A DNA stretch of 64,000 nt from NCBI RefSeq assembly GCF_014287815.1, contig NZ_JACOOQ010000004.1, positions 62,001 to 126,000 of the forward strand, read 5' to 3'. The position numbers were made by a program, and so were the translations under genes. The notes below the pieces were generated by a model. That model saw only the letters and a list, made by a program, of their open reading frames with translations, was not told where the DNA came from and made no database searches. This DNA comes from Clostridium lentum (lineage in GTDB: Bacteria; Bacillota; Clostridia; Clostridiales; Clostridiaceae). Of this stretch, positions 25,494 through 35,350 are shown piece by piece; the stretch's first letter is position 1, and every line of letters begins with the position of its first letter.

Positions 25494-27539
25494 ATGGATA
25501 AAAATAGATTTTTACCTATTTCTAAAGAAGATATGAATGAAAGAGGTTGGGAGCAGTGTGATTTTATTATTGTAACTGGTGATGCATATGTAGACCATCA
25601 TAGCTTTGGTACTGCTATCATTTCAAGAGTTTTAGAAAATGAAGGTTATAAAGTAGGGATAATAGCACAGCCAGATTGGCATAGCACTGATGATTTTATG
25701 AAGCTTGGTAAACCAAGACTAGGATTCCTTGTTAATGCAGGAAATATGGATTCAATGGTAAATCATTATACTGTAAGTAAAAGAAGAAGAGAAAAGGATC
25801 TTTATTCACCAGGTGGTGAAATGGGATTAAGACCAGATAGAGCTACTATTGTTTATTGTAACAAGATTAGAGAGGCTTATGGCAAAATAAATATATGTAT
25901 AGGTGGAGTAGAAGCTAGCCTAAGAAGATTTGCTCATTATGATTATTGGTCTGATAAAGTTAGAAAATCAATCTTAATAGATAGTGGTGCAGACCTTTTA
26001 ATTTATGGAATGAGTGAAAAGCAAATAGTTGAAGTAGCTAGATGCATGAATGAAGGTTTTGATGCTAAGTACATACGACACGTGCCAGGAACGTGTTATT
26101 TAGTAGACTCAATGGATGAAGTTTACGAAGAACATATAGTTATTCCATCATATAAAGAAGTGACTGCCGATAAAATAGTTTATGCACAGGCTTTTAAAGT
26201 TACATATCAAGAGCAAGATCCTATAAGAGGAAGAACTATTGTTCAAGATCAAGGCGACAAGATACTTGTAGTTAACAAGCCAGAAGTAATTTTAAATAGA
26301 GAAGAACTTGATGCAGTATATGCACTTCCATATACTAAAGAATATCATCCATCATATAAGGAAGCAGGTGGAATTCCAGCTTTAGAAGAAGTAAAGTTCA
26401 GTATTATGAGTTCAAGAGGATGTTTTGGAAATTGTTCATTTTGTGCCATCACATTCCACCAAGGAAGAGCTGTAGAAAGTAGAAGTGAAGAGTCTATAGT
26501 TCAAGAAGCTAAAGAAATGACAGAAATGCCAAACTTTAAGGGATATATCCATGATGTTGGAGGTCCTACAGCTAACTTTAGAAAGCCAGCATGTAAGCAT
26601 CAATTAACTATAGGTGCATGTAAGGTTAAACAATGTTTAAGTCCAAGTCCTTGTAGAAACTTAGAAGTTGATCATAAAGAATTTTTAAGTGTTCTTAGAA
26701 GTGTAAGAAGTTTGCCAAAGGTTAAAAAGGTATTTGTACGTTCAGGTATCAGATATGACTATGTAATGGCAGATAAGGATGATACATTCTTCAAAGAATT
26801 AGTAGAACATCATGTTAGTGGCCAGTTAAAAGTAGCTCCAGAACACGTATCTGAAGAAGTATTAAAATATATGGGTAAACCAGCTGGTAGAACATATGAA
26901 GATTTTAGACAAAAGTTCTTTAAGATAACAGAAAAGTTGGGAAAGAAACAATATATAATTCCATACTTGATGTCAAGCCATCCAGGTAGCACATTAAAAG
27001 AAGCAATAAACCTTGCTGAATACTTAAGAGATATTAAGTATCAACCAGAGCAAGTACAAGATTTCTACCCAACACCAGGAACATTATCAACAACAATGTT
27101 TTATACAGGACTTGATCCAATAACTATGAAGCCAGTTTATGTACCTAAAACTAAGGAAGAAAAGGCTATGCAAAGAGCACTTCTTCAATTCAGTAATCCT
27201 AAAAATTATAATATAGTTTATGATGCATTAATGAAGGCTGGAAGAGAAGACTTAATTGGTAATGGACCTAAGTGCTTAATAAGATCAAAAGAGCAAAGAT
27301 ATATGGATGTTCATGGCTTAGGGTACAAAGGAAAGAGCAAAGGAAAGTCTAAAGATAATAGTGGTAGAGGAAGTAAAAACTCTAAAAATTATAAAGACTC
27401 AAAAAAATCAAAAAATAAAAAATCAAATGATACAAGGGATAATAGAAATCCTAGAGATTCAAGAGATACTAAAGCACCTAAGAAATCAAGAGGAAGCTTT
27501 AAGGAAAGACAGGCTGCAAAAAATAGAAGAAGCAGATAA
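25494..27539 (+). CDS. YgiQ-family radical SAM protein
   Basis: Large radical SAM protein of 681 aa of the YgiQ (UPF0313) family. The N-terminal third ([30 protein letters not shown]) is the family-specific domain. The 4Fe-4S cluster motif is CFGNCSFC in [20 protein letters not shown], and a conserved DUF3362-type C-terminal region contains [18 protein letters not shown]. The last 65 residues form a low-complexity tail of Gly/Ser/Lys/Asn/Asp/Arg with KSK-, KNS- and RDS-like repeats, strongly basic and probably disordered, suggesting RNA or ribosome contact. The reaction catalysed is unknown. It is monocistronic, starting with a weak GAGATGTG site and ending at a long hairpin terminator. Confidence 0.88.
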   Translation: MDKNRFLPISKEDMNERGWEQCDFIIVTGDAYVDHHSFGTAIISRVLENEGYKVGIIAQPDWHSTDDFMKLGKPRLGFLVNAGNMDSMVNHYTVSKRRREKDLYSPGGEMGLRPDRATIVYCNKIREAYGKINICIGGVEASLRRFAHYDYWSDKVRKSILIDSGADLLIYGMSEKQIVEVARCMNEGFDAKYIRHVPGTCYLVDSMDEVYEEHIVIPSYKEVTADKIVYAQAFKVTYQEQDPIRGRTIVQDQGDKILVVNKPEVILNREELDAVYALPYTKEYHPSYKEAGGIPALEEVKFSIMSSRGCFGNCSFCAITFHQGRAVESRSEESIVQEAKEMTEMPNFKGYIHDVGGPTANFRKPACKHQLTIGACKVKQCLSPSPCRNLEVDHKEFLSVLRSVRSLPKVKKVFVRSGIRYDYVMADKDDTFFKELVEHHVSGQLKVAPEHVSEEVLKYMGKPAGRTYEDFRQKFFKITEKLGKKQYIIPYLMSSHPGSTLKEAINLAEYLRDIKYQPEQVQDFYPTPGTLSTTMFYTGLDPITMKPVYVPKTKEEKAMQRALLQFSNPKNYNIVYDALMKAGREDLIGNGPKCLIRSKEQRYMDVHGLGYKGKSKGKSKDNSGRGSKNSKNYKDSKKSKNKKSNDTRDNRNPRDSRDTKAPKKSRGSFKERQAAKNRRSR

Positions 27540-27540
27540 C

Positions 27541-27602
27541 AAAAAGATACTACATATGAATGTCAACTGAAAAATGACTTTCATATATAGTGTCTTTTTT
27601 GT
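27541..27602 (+). terminator. Terminator of the YgiQ-family gene
   Basis: A long AT-rich stem pairs AAAAAGATACTACATATGA (from 27541) with 27581-27600, with a few G-U pairs and one mismatch. A second short pairing GTCA/TGAC sits in the loop. It ends in TTTTTTG. Confidence 0.75.
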
Positions 27603-27639
27603 TTTGTATTTTATAATTACAACAAAATAATGTAAAATA

Positions 27640-27648
27640 TGGTATAAT
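27640..27648 (+). promoter_or_regulatory. Extended -10 promoter of hypF
   Basis: TG-G-TATAAT at 27640-27648, with no convincing -35. It predicts a start near 27655 and thus a leader of about 160 bases before hypF. Confidence 0.4.
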
Positions 27649-27700
27649 TAATTAAAAAATAAGAAGAAATATGATGAATAATCTATATGTTATTAGTCTA

Positions 27701-27766
27701 TTGGGAGAATAGTCTAAAATAAATAAATCTATTCTCTTATACTCAAAGAGCAATTAATTATTTGAG
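27701..27766 (+). promoter_or_regulatory. Two hairpins in the hypF leader
   Basis: GAGAATAG (27705-27712) pairs with CTATTCTC (27729-27736), extendable with two G-U pairs, and CTCAAA (27742-27747) pairs with TTTGAG (27761-27766). Neither is followed by a T run, so they are not terminators. I do not recognise a known riboswitch. Confidence 0.35.
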
Positions 27767-27814
27767 AAATGGAGAATAATATGAAGTTGAAAAATTAAAG
27801 TGAGGATAGTATAA

Positions 27815-30088
27815 ATGATTATAGCTAAAAAGATTGTTATAAAGGGAATAGTACAAGGAGTTGGCTTTAGGCCATTTATCTATAAGAATGCCTTTAAAAA
27901 TAATTTAAAGGGCTTTGTAAACAATACTAGTAAAGGTGTTTTTATTGAAGTGGAAGGTTACCATGAAGATATAATTTCTTTTATTAAGGAAATAAGAGAA
28001 AAACCACCAGTTTTATCTAAGGTTACAGATATAAAGATAATAGATAAGGAAATAGAGGGATACACGGATTTTAAAATAATTGAAAGTGTGGAAGAGGAAG
28101 AAGCAATAACGTTACTTTCACCAGATATAGCTACTTGTGATGATTGTCTTAGAGATATCAGTGATGTAAATAATAGACGCTATAGATATCCTTTTACTAA
28201 TTGCACCAATTGTGGACCAAGATTTTCAATTACTAAGAAAGTTCCTTATGATAGAGGTAATACTACCATGAGTGTTTTTGAAATGTGTACTGTCTGTAGA
28301 GTAGAGTATACTAATCCTATAGATAGGCGTTTTCATGCTCAGCCCAATGGATGCTCTAAGTGTGGTCCAAAAGTCTTTATTTGTGATAAAGAAGGACAGG
28401 AAATTATCTCTAAAGATCCCATAAAGGATATTGCAAAAGAAATAAAGAATGGTAAGATTGTAGCTATTAAGGGAATTGGTGGGTTTCATCTAGCTTGTGC
28501 TGCAAAAAGTGCTAAAGTTATAAATGAAATTAGGAAGAGAAAGAAAAGACCTGGTAAGCCTTTAGCTGTAATGATGAGAGATATTGAGACAGTTAAAAAA
28601 TATTGTCACGTAAATGAATTGGAAGAAAGAATACTGCTTGGTAATAAAAAACCTATTTTACTTTTAGATAAAAAAAGAAATTCTCTTTTACCAAGGGAGC
28701 TTACTAATTATCAAAATGGAAAATTAGGTGTAATGCTTCCATATACGCCAGTACATCATATTTTATTTAGCGAGGATATTGATGTATTAGTAATGACTAG
28801 TGCTAATATAAGTGGTGAGCCTATGGTGTATAAAAATCATGAAGCAATAGAAAAACTAAGAGGAATTGCAGACTTTTATTTAATGAATAATCGTGATATC
28901 TATATTCCCATAGATGACGCTGTTTCTAGAGTAGTTTTAGGCAAGGAAAGAGTTATGCGTATTGCCCGTGGATATGCACCTAAAGCAATGGAAATAAAAA
29001 ATATGGCATATACTATTGCCTTAGGATCTAATAGCAATAATACATTTGCTATATCTAATGGAGAAAATGTTTTTTTAAGTAATTATATTGGTGATTTAGT
29101 AAATTATAATACTTGGCAGCATTATATAAACTCATTAGAACATATGAAAAAAATTTATAAGATTAATCCTAAAAGCTATTTTTATGATCTTCATCCGAAT
29201 TTTTATCAAAATGAACTATTAAAAGAAATAGAAATTAGGAAAATTGGAATACAGCATCATCATGCACATATAGTATCATGTATGGCAGAACATTCTTTAG
29301 AGGAAGAGGTAATAGGAGTTGCTTTTGATGGTACAGGCTATGGCACTGATGGAAAGCTATGGGGAGGAGAGTTTTTTATTTGTGATAGAGAAAGATTTAA
29401 AAGACTTGCCCATATAAATTATATTGCCCTTCCAGGAGGCGAAGGCGCGATTAGAGAGCCATGGAAGATGGCCATAAGTTATTTATATGATACTTTTAAA
29501 GAAAATTATACTGTTTATTTGCCTAAGCATTTACAACAAAAGAAACATAAAATTATTACTGAGATAATAAAAAAAGATATCAATTCGCCTAAAGCTAGCA
29601 GTATAGGAAGACTCTTTGATGCAGTTGCAGCATTATTAGGATTTGACGATAAAATAACATTTCAAGGAGAAGCAGCTATAGATTTAGAGAATATATCCTG
29701 CAAGGACGATGAGTCATTTTATCAATATAATATTTGCTTGGAAGAAGGAAGCTATATAATCGATTGCAAGCCAATAATTAAATCTGTAGTAATTGATATA
29801 ATAGATGGCATAGATAAAGAACTTATAGCCAGGAGATTTCATAATACTGTTATTGAATTTACCACTGTATTATGTGAAATATTAAGAAAAGAATATCATT
29901 TATCTTCAGTTGTATTAAGCGGTGGGGTATTTCAAAATGAAATACTACTAATCAATATATATGAAAAATTAATTAAAAAAGGCTTTAAGGTCTATATAAA
30001 TGAACAAATTCCTGCCAATGATGAAGGAATAAGTATAGGGCAGATGGTAATAGGTAATGAGATATTAAAAAAGGAGCTTGTTGTTTAG
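27815..30088 (+). CDS. hypF: Carbamoyltransferase HypF ([NiFe]-hydrogenase maturation)
   Basis: HypF of 757 aa that activates carbamoyl phosphate and passes the carbamoyl group to HypE, the precursor of the cyanide ligands of [NiFe] hydrogenases. All four modules are present. They are an N-terminal acylphosphatase (GIVQGVGFRPFIYK), two zinc fingers (CDDCLRD...CTNCGPRFS and CTVCRVEY...CSKCGP), a YrdC domain (KRRPGKPLAVMMRD, VLVMTSANISGEP) and a C-terminal Kae1-like domain with HHHAHIVSCMAEH and GVAFDGTGYGTDG. No hypA-E and no hydrogenase gene lies in the window, so the gene is isolated here. It follows a leader of about 160 bases with two hairpins, and its stop codon lies inside a terminator. 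Confidence 0.95.
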   Translation: MIIAKKIVIKGIVQGVGFRPFIYKNAFKNNLKGFVNNTSKGVFIEVEGYHEDIISFIKEIREKPPVLSKVTDIKIIDKEIEGYTDFKIIESVEEEEAITLLSPDIATCDDCLRDISDVNNRRYRYPFTNCTNCGPRFSITKKVPYDRGNTTMSVFEMCTVCRVEYTNPIDRRFHAQPNGCSKCGPKVFICDKEGQEIISKDPIKDIAKEIKNGKIVAIKGIGGFHLACAAKSAKVINEIRKRKKRPGKPLAVMMRDIETVKKYCHVNELEERILLGNKKPILLLDKKRNSLLPRELTNYQNGKLGVMLPYTPVHHILFSEDIDVLVMTSANISGEPMVYKNHEAIEKLRGIADFYLMNNRDIYIPIDDAVSRVVLGKERVMRIARGYAPKAMEIKNMAYTIALGSNSNNTFAISNGENVFLSNYIGDLVNYNTWQHYINSLEHMKKIYKINPKSYFYDLHPNFYQNELLKEIEIRKIGIQHHHAHIVSCMAEHSLEEEVIGVAFDGTGYGTDGKLWGGEFFICDRERFKRLAHINYIALPGGEGAIREPWKMAISYLYDTFKENYTVYLPKHLQQKKHKIITEIIKKDINSPKASSIGRLFDAVAALLGFDDKITFQGEAAIDLENISCKDDESFYQYNICLEEGSYIIDCKPIIKSVVIDIIDGIDKELIARRFHNTVIEFTTVLCEILRKEYHLSSVVLSGGVFQNEILLINIYEKLIKKGFKVYINEQIPANDEGISIGQMVIGNEILKKELVV

Positions 30089-30101
30089 CAAGCCCTTTTT
30101 A
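30068..30101 (+). terminator. Terminator of hypF
   Basis: AAAAAGG-A-GCTTG (30068-30080) pairs with CAAGC-CCTTTTT (30089-30100). The hypF stop codon lies in the loop. Confidence 0.75.
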
Positions 30102-30128
30102 GTTACTATATAAAAGTTTTGTTATATG

Positions 30129-30299
30129 CTATTTATCAGTGTTTTTAGTAAAACATAGCTTACATACATTTACCTTGTTGCCAGCACTATCATTAGCTGT
30201 CCATGCAAGTTTTACTCTTTTTCTACCACAAAGAGGGCATGTACCTCTCCAGTCAGGAGTAGCTGCTTTAAGATATTTTCCTCTTCTTTGTTTTGCCAT
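30129..30299 (-). CDS. Small zinc-ribbon protein
   Basis: A 56-codon frame beginning MAKQRRGKYLKAATPDW. It carries two CxxC pairs, CPLC at residues 21-24 and CKLC at 46-49, a spacing suited to a single zinc ribbon. The N-terminus is very basic, as in small nucleic-acid or ribosome-associated proteins. The start has an excellent AGGAGGTGATAC site on the minus strand. It is divergent from the next small gene. The four cysteines and the strong site make a real gene very likely; the function is unknown. Confidence 0.75.
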   Translation of the reverse strand: MAKQRRGKYLKAATPDWRGTCPLCGRKRVKLAWTANDSAGNKVNVCKLCFTKNTDK

Positions 30300-30432
30300 A
30301 GTATCACCTCCTTAAATTTAATTAATATGGTAAAAGTGTTCTTTAAAGTATATTCATAACTATCTAATAATTGAATAAGAAATATGAAAATTAAGCAAAA
30401 TAAAATTATTATGATAGCAAGGAGATGATGAT

Positions 30433-30582
30433 GTGAAAAAGATTGACATTGCGTTGCAAAAGACAGTAGCAAAGAGAATGATTGTTGATGGTGAACCCTG
30501 GGAAAAGATAATGGATGAAACTCATTTAAGATTGAAGGATTTAAAGAGAATTCAAAGAGATGAAATAAATCCTCATTTTTAA
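30433..30582 (+). CDS. Small conserved-looking protein, unknown function
   Basis: A 49-codon frame starting at GTG 30433, seven bases after AAGGAGA. The overlapping ATG triplets just before it are in another frame and stop at once. The product starts MKKIDIALQKTVAKRM and ends DEINPHF. It is rich in charged residues with good helical potential (residues 20-42), compatible with a small helix-turn-helix-like fold, although no DNA-binding motif can be proven. The next small gene starts 20 bases downstream, so they probably share a transcript. Confidence 0.6.
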   Translation: MKKIDIALQKTVAKRMIVDGEPWEKIMDETHLRLKDLKRIQRDEINPHF

Positions 30583-30601
30583 TATATAGGAGGGATGAAA
30601 A

Positions 30602-30757
30602 ATGCAGAATGATAATAAGAGGACATATAACAAGGAAAATTACTTAAGAAATGGAACTAAGAGACAAAATCAATATGCAAAAAACAGCTTTAATAATAAT
30701 GTTCAAGAACCAGCTTTAAATGAAAGTGGAGAAGAAGCTAAAAGAAGAGGATTTTAA
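30602..30757 (+). CDS. Small Asn/Lys-rich polar protein
   Basis: A 51-codon frame with a strong TAGGAGGGATGAAAA site. The product starts MQNDNKRTYNKENYLRNG, contains a run of three Asn and ends GEEAKRRGF. It has no hydrophobic core, cysteine or membrane segment, so it is probably disordered. Such small polar proteins are frequent among spore and stress proteins of clostridia, but I cannot assign a family. It lies directly after the 49-aa gene and before a strong terminator, which supports expression as a two-gene unit. Confidence 0.6.
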   Translation: MQNDNKRTYNKENYLRNGTKRQNQYAKNSFNNNVQEPALNESGEEAKRRGF

Positions 30758-30767
30758 AATAGCTATT

Positions 30768-30804
30768 GCTACAGTACTAAATATTTAGTGCTGTAGCTTT
30801 TTTG
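30768..30804 (+). terminator. Terminator of the two small genes
   Basis: GCTACAG...ACTAAAT (from 30768) pairs with TTTAGT...CTGTAGC (to 30797), followed by TTTTTT. Confidence 0.85.
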
Positions 30805-30908
30805 TGATACAAAATAAATGTTAAGTAATATTTTTTACCAACTATGTAATATGAGGAAATATGAAACATATATTTATATTGTAAAAAAGTTTAAATGGGA
30901 GGAATCAT

Positions 30909-32996
30909 ATGAATTTAATAGTTTTAGCTCCTGTAGGAGCAACGGTGGCATTATTATTTGCAGCATATTTTACTTATACAATTTTTAAAGTAGATGAAGG
31001 CACTGACAGTATGAAGCATATTGCAGAAAGTATACGTAAGGGGGCAAATGCTTATTTAAAAAGGCAGTATATTGCTGTAGGTAAATTTTTTGCAGCAATT
31101 TTTGTCTTGCTTTTAATTCTTTCTTATTTTGATTATGTATCTATATTTATTCCATATGCCTTTATAACAGGAGGATTTTTCTCTGCACTTAGTGGATATC
31201 TTGGAATGAAAATAGCTACTAATTCTAATGCAAGAACTGCTAATGCTTGTACTAAGAGTTTGAACAGTGGTCTAAGAGTAGCCTTTTCTAGTGGAGCAGT
31301 AATGGGTTTGGTAGTAGTTGGGCTTGCACTTTTAGATATAAGTGCATGGTACTATATTTTAAATTGGTATTATAATGGTGATGCATCATCTATTGCTTCA
31401 ACAATGCTTACATTTGGAATGGGTGCCTCTGCCATGGCTCTTTTTGCCAGAGTAGGTGGAGGTATATTTACTAAGGCAGCTGATGTAGGTGCAGACTTGG
31501 TAGGAAAGGTAGAAATAGGAATACCAGAAGATGATCCAAGAAATCCAGCTGTTATAGCAGACAATGTTGGTGATAATGTTGGTGATGTTGCTGGAATGGG
31601 AGCAGATTTATTTGAATCATATCTAGGTGCAATAGTTTCCTCCTCAGCACTGGCTATTTCAGCAGGACTTAAAGGTAATGGTGTAGCACTTCCTCTTATT
31701 ATCGCAGCAATTGGAATCATAGCATCAATCATTGGTACTTTTTTTGTTAAGGCAAAAGAAGATGTGTCTCAAAAATCACTTCTTGCAGCTTTAAGACGAG
31801 GGACATATTCTTCTGCAATAATTATTGCAATTGTAGCATATTTTTTAGTTTCTAATGTTTTAGGAAGTAAATATATAGGCATATATTTTTCTATACTTTC
31901 AGGACTTATAGCAGGTATTTTAATTGGCTTCTTAACTGAATACTATACCAGTGATAATTATAAACCAACTAGAGCTATTGCAGAATCCTCAGAAACAGGT
32001 TCAGCTACAGTAATTATTACAGGATTATCTGTAGGAATGAAATCCACAACTTTTCCAGTAATAGTAGTAGGGTTATCAATACTTATAAGTTATGTGGTGG
32101 CAGGAGGGCTTGATAGCTATAGTTTAGGGCTTTATGGTATTGGGATTTCCTCAGTGGGAATGCTTTCAACTTTAGGAATAACTTTGGCCACAGATGCTTA
32201 TGGACCTGTAGCTGATAACGCTGGAGGAATTGCTGAAATGGCAGGATTAGATCCATCTGTAAGAGAAAGGACAGATGCACTAGATTCTTTAGGAAATACT
32301 ACAGCAGCAACAGGAAAAGGATTTGCCATTGGCTCTGCAGCCTTAACAGCACTTGCTTTTATAGCAGCTTATAAAGATTCAATAGAGCAACTAGTAGAAA
32401 GTAACCTTGATTTAAGTTTTCAGTTTGATCTTTCAATTTTAAATCCTAATGTTTTAATAGGTTTGCTTATAGGTACCATGGTTACTTTTGCCTTTTCTTC
32501 TTTCACTATGAGTGCAGTGGGTAGGGCTGCTAGTAAGATTGTTATTGAAGTAAGAAGACAGTTTAAGGAAATCAAAGGATTAATGGAAGGTAAAGTAGAT
32601 CCAGATTATGCATCATGTGTTGATATATGTACTAAATCAGCATTAAGGGAACTTGTAATAATTGCAGCCATTTCACTTATTACACCAATTGCAGTTGGTC
32701 TTATCCTAGGGCCTAATGGGGTGGCAGGTTTGCTTGGTGGAGCAACTACCAGTGGTTTTGTTTTAGCAGTTATGATGTCAAACTCAGGTGGAGCATGGGA
32801 TAATGCTAAGAAATATATTGAAGCAGGTAATTTTGGAGGAAAAGGTTCAGAAAATCATAAGGCAACAGTAGTAGGAGATACAGTAGGAGACCCATTTAAA
32901 GATACTTCAGGACCAGCTTTAAATATTTTAATTAAGCTTATGTCAGTAATAGCAATTGTTTTTGGTATGGTAATACTTAAGTTTTCAATTTTTTAA
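30909..32996 (+). CDS. hppA: K+-stimulated membrane pyrophosphatase (ion pump)
   Basis: Membrane-bound pyrophosphatase of 695 aa with about 15-16 hydrophobic helices that couples pyrophosphate hydrolysis to Na+ or H+ export. Catalytic motifs are [45 protein letters not shown], and near the C-terminus [17 protein letters not shown]. The key position in [10 protein letters not shown] is Ala, where K+-independent enzymes have Lys; this marks the K+-dependent class, which in clostridia is usually a Na+ pump. Ion specificity is inferred. It is monocistronic with a GGGAGGAA site, and a terminator follows that is shared with the convergent amidase-domain gene. Confidence 0.95.
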   Translation: MNLIVLAPVGATVALLFAAYFTYTIFKVDEGTDSMKHIAESIRKGANAYLKRQYIAVGKFFAAIFVLLLILSYFDYVSIFIPYAFITGGFFSALSGYLGMKIATNSNARTANACTKSLNSGLRVAFSSGAVMGLVVVGLALLDISAWYYILNWYYNGDASSIASTMLTFGMGASAMALFARVGGGIFTKAADVGADLVGKVEIGIPEDDPRNPAVIADNVGDNVGDVAGMGADLFESYLGAIVSSSALAISAGLKGNGVALPLIIAAIGIIASIIGTFFVKAKEDVSQKSLLAALRRGTYSSAIIIAIVAYFLVSNVLGSKYIGIYFSILSGLIAGILIGFLTEYYTSDNYKPTRAIAESSETGSATVIITGLSVGMKSTTFPVIVVGLSILISYVVAGGLDSYSLGLYGIGISSVGMLSTLGITLATDAYGPVADNAGGIAEMAGLDPSVRERTDALDSLGNTTAATGKGFAIGSAALTALAFIAAYKDSIEQLVESNLDLSFQFDLSILNPNVLIGLLIGTMVTFAFSSFTMSAVGRAASKIVIEVRRQFKEIKGLMEGKVDPDYASCVDICTKSALRELVIIAAISLITPIAVGLILGPNGVAGLLGGATTSGFVLAVMMSNSGGAWDNAKKYIEAGNFGGKGSENHKATVVGDTVGDPFKDTSGPALNILIKLMSVIAIVFGMVILKFSIF

Positions 32997-33007
32997 TCAT
33001 TAAGTGA

Positions 33008-33040
33008 AAAGGGAGCAATTTTTATATTGTTCCCTTTATA
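33008..33040. terminator. Bidirectional terminator, hppA / amidase-domain gene
   Basis: AAAGGGAGCAAT (33008-33019) pairs with ATTGTTCCCTTT (33026-33037), with one G-U pair, between convergent genes. Confidence 0.75.
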
Positions 33041-33043
33041 ATA

Positions 33044-34189
33044 TTAATAATGAACATCTAAAAAATGAAATCTAATGTTGTCATTGCTCCATCCTAAATC
33101 ATATGGAACCAGTAGTCTATCAGTATTATGACATGTAACTAGAGGATAACCTTTAGAATCTAATCCAGTGACTGTAGAAATATGTGTAATTCTTCCTTTT
33201 TTTTCGTAACCTACAAAATCTCCAGGCTTTAAATTAAAGGCTGCTTTATAGATATCATTATAGCTTCCTTTGGCAATATATGATGCTCTATCGCTATTAA
33301 CCATGTAATTTTTAAATTCCTGAGCATTAACCCAAGCTTTAGTACCAGACTTTCCAGAATAACTCCAAGAAGAGTTTTTCTTAAATTCTCCTCCCTCATA
33401 TAGTATTTGAGAAGCAAAGTTAGCACAATCACCACCATCAGGATTAAAGTTTTTGTAATTCTTATTATACTTAAATAAATGTTCTTCATCATCGGATACA
33501 CCACAATAAGTATGGGCGTAATCAATAGCTTTTTTTGTTCTTTCATCAGGTGTATATTTAGGTGCTTTATGTGATAAAATGTAATTTTTAATTTCATTAG
33601 ATTTTATGTTGTTTAAATCTAGTGAATCAGCTAAAGGGTCTGTATACCATTCTTTTTCAATGATAAATCTGTTATCATCACTTTTTTTTAAATTCAAATA
33701 ATGGCATGTGCCTAGTTTAAATCTATTTTCTATACATGGCTCATCTTCATATTTGTAGAAAAATTCTGTGGAAACATAACAGATAACTCCATATAAATTT
33801 TTCTCTTTTTCAATGGCTTTACTTATATTCACAATAGAATTAATCCTACTAAAATTAGCTCCTTGTTTTTCACACCAGTTGGAAAAGTATTTAATTTTCT
33901 TGATTTCATTTTCATAAGCCCACTGACCAGTTTTTTTATCCAAATTATAAAAAGATTTTAAACCTTCACTATCATTAGATAAGATAGATGAATTTCTATT
34001 GAGAAATAAGTTATCTAGTAAGGGTTTAAACTGAGACTTTAAATCTTTGTTATCTTCAATGAGATTATTTTCGTCCTCCAGGGTAGTAATATCATCTCTA
34101 GGTATATTATAACTGTAGCAAGGAATGGAGCACATATTTAAAAGCAAGTAAAAGAAAGAGATTAATTTAACTAATAAACTAATTTTCAA
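33044..34189 (-). CDS. Secreted amidase-domain (Amidase_6) protein
   Basis: Protein of about 381 aa. It has an N-terminal signal peptide (KISLLVKLISFFYLLLNM), a variable middle region and a C-terminal putative amidase domain of the cysteine-protease-like Amidase_6 type. The domain begins near AIDYAHTYCG, has the catalytic Cys in GGDCANFASQIL and the His in ITHISTVTG. Proteins of this type are exported by spore formers and probably act on peptidoglycan or peptides; the substrate is unknown. No ATG start is available. TTG 34189 is chosen because it lies about 10 bases from AAAGG, whereas TTG 34198 is too close; the true start is uncertain. It converges on hppA. Confidence 0.78.
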   Translation of the reverse strand: MKISLLVKLISFFYLLLNMCSIPCYSYNIPRDDITTLEDENNLIEDNKDLKSQFKPLLDNLFLNRNSSILSNDSEGLKSFYNLDKKTGQWAYENEIKKIKYFSNWCEKQGANFSRINSIVNISKAIEKEKNLYGVICYVSTEFFYKYEDEPCIENRFKLGTCHYLNLKKSDDNRFIIEKEWYTDPLADSLDLNNIKSNEIKNYILSHKAPKYTPDERTKKAIDYAHTYCGVSDDEEHLFKYNKNYKNFNPDGGDCANFASQILYEGGEFKKNSSWSYSGKSGTKAWVNAQEFKNYMVNSDRASYIAKGSYNDIYKAAFNLKPGDFVGYEKKGRITHISTVTGLDSKGYPLVTCHNTDRLLVPYDLGWSNDNIRFHFLDVHY

Positions 34190-34367
34190 AGATATCAAAC
34201 CTTTCTATAGCATTTTAGAATGAAAAATACTAATGAATTCAAATATTTAATTATATTTTATGCAATTATAGAATTTTTATAGGTGTTAAATTAATCTTGT
34301 AAATGATGTGGAATATGGAAATGGAAAATCATAAAATAATTAAAGTTAAATATAAAGGAGTAGGATT

Positions 34368-35327
34368 ATGTCAAAGAAGGATTTAAGTAGATTATATGAT
34401 AATGCCTTTACGATACCTTTTAATGATGAGGATAAAATTGTCTTTATGTCAGATGTGCATCGTGGTGATGGAACATATTACGATGCCTTATTAAATAATA
34501 GAAATATATATTTGACAGCACTTAGATATTATCTTAGAAATAATTTCATTTATGTAGAAGTGGGAGATGGTGATGAACTATGGAAAAATAGGGATTTTAC
34601 TGAAATAGCATATGCATATGAATCAGTATTTAGAGTATTTAATAAATTTAGCAAGAAAGATAGGATTTTTATTATATATGGAAATCATGATATAATAAAG
34701 AGTAAAAAAAATTTTAAATTAAAGCAAGAAAAATGTATAAATAAAATTGGCACAAAATATGGCAATGAGTTTATGGAATTTATAGATAATAATATATTTT
34801 ATGAAGGAATTAATTTTTTATATACTCCACTAAATGAAAAGTTTCTTGTAACCCATGGACATCAAATAGATATTACTAATTCTACCTTTAAAGATATAAG
34901 TAAAATATTAGTGAGATATATTTGGAAATTTATGTATGGAATAGCAGGTTTTCGTGATCCAACTAATTCAGCAAAAAGTAAAAATAAAAGAACACTTATT
35001 GATAATAAATTACAACAATGGGTTAAAGAAAATGGTAAAATGCTTATATGTGGGCATACTCATAATAGTTATTTTCCAGATATTCATGAACCACCATATT
35101 TTAATGATGGATGTTGTGTACTTCCAGATGCAGCAACTGCCATTGAAATTTCAGGAGGAAAGATATCTTTGGTGAAGTGGAGCGTACAGGCTCAGGAGAC
35201 GGGTATACTTTGGGTGAAGAAAGCAATTATTGGGGGTCCTGTATCCATTGAAAACTATTTGTTATGGGCAAGGAATGAAAGAGATAGGTTAAGAAGAGCA
35301 GAAGAGGAAGAAAGAAAAAATAAATAA
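34368..35327 (+). CDS. Calcineurin-like metallophosphoesterase
   Basis: Metallophosphoesterase of 319 aa with the full set of metal-binding motifs: MSDVHRGDG (D-x-H), EVGDGDELW (GDxxE-like), IYGNHD (GNHD), THGHQID and CGHTHN. The general layout resembles the UDP-2,3-diacylglucosamine hydrolase LpxH group, but a Gram-positive cell has no lipid A, so the substrate must differ. There is no signal peptide; the last 20 residues are Arg/Glu-rich. It starts 24 bases upstream of an SDR gene and about 800 bases upstream of a 137-aa unknown gene, all with strong ribosome sites, so the three probably form an operon. Function beyond metal-dependent phosphoesterase is unknown. Confidence 0.82.
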   Translation: MSKKDLSRLYDNAFTIPFNDEDKIVFMSDVHRGDGTYYDALLNNRNIYLTALRYYLRNNFIYVEVGDGDELWKNRDFTEIAYAYESVFRVFNKFSKKDRIFIIYGNHDIIKSKKNFKLKQEKCINKIGTKYGNEFMEFIDNNIFYEGINFLYTPLNEKFLVTHGHQIDITNSTFKDISKILVRYIWKFMYGIAGFRDPTNSAKSKNKRTLIDNKLQQWVKENGKMLICGHTHNSYFPDIHEPPYFNDGCCVLPDAATAIEISGGKISLVKWSVQAQETGILWVKKAIIGGPVSIENYLLWARNERDRLRRAEEEERKNK

Positions 35328-35350
35328 AATTATGTAAGGAGAATCAGAAG

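Noticed and set aside
33229..33597. A second minus-strand frame overlapping the amidase-domain gene
   Set aside because: It is a shifted frame of the same strand with no start site and no recognisable domain, while the amidase frame has an intact catalytic motif.
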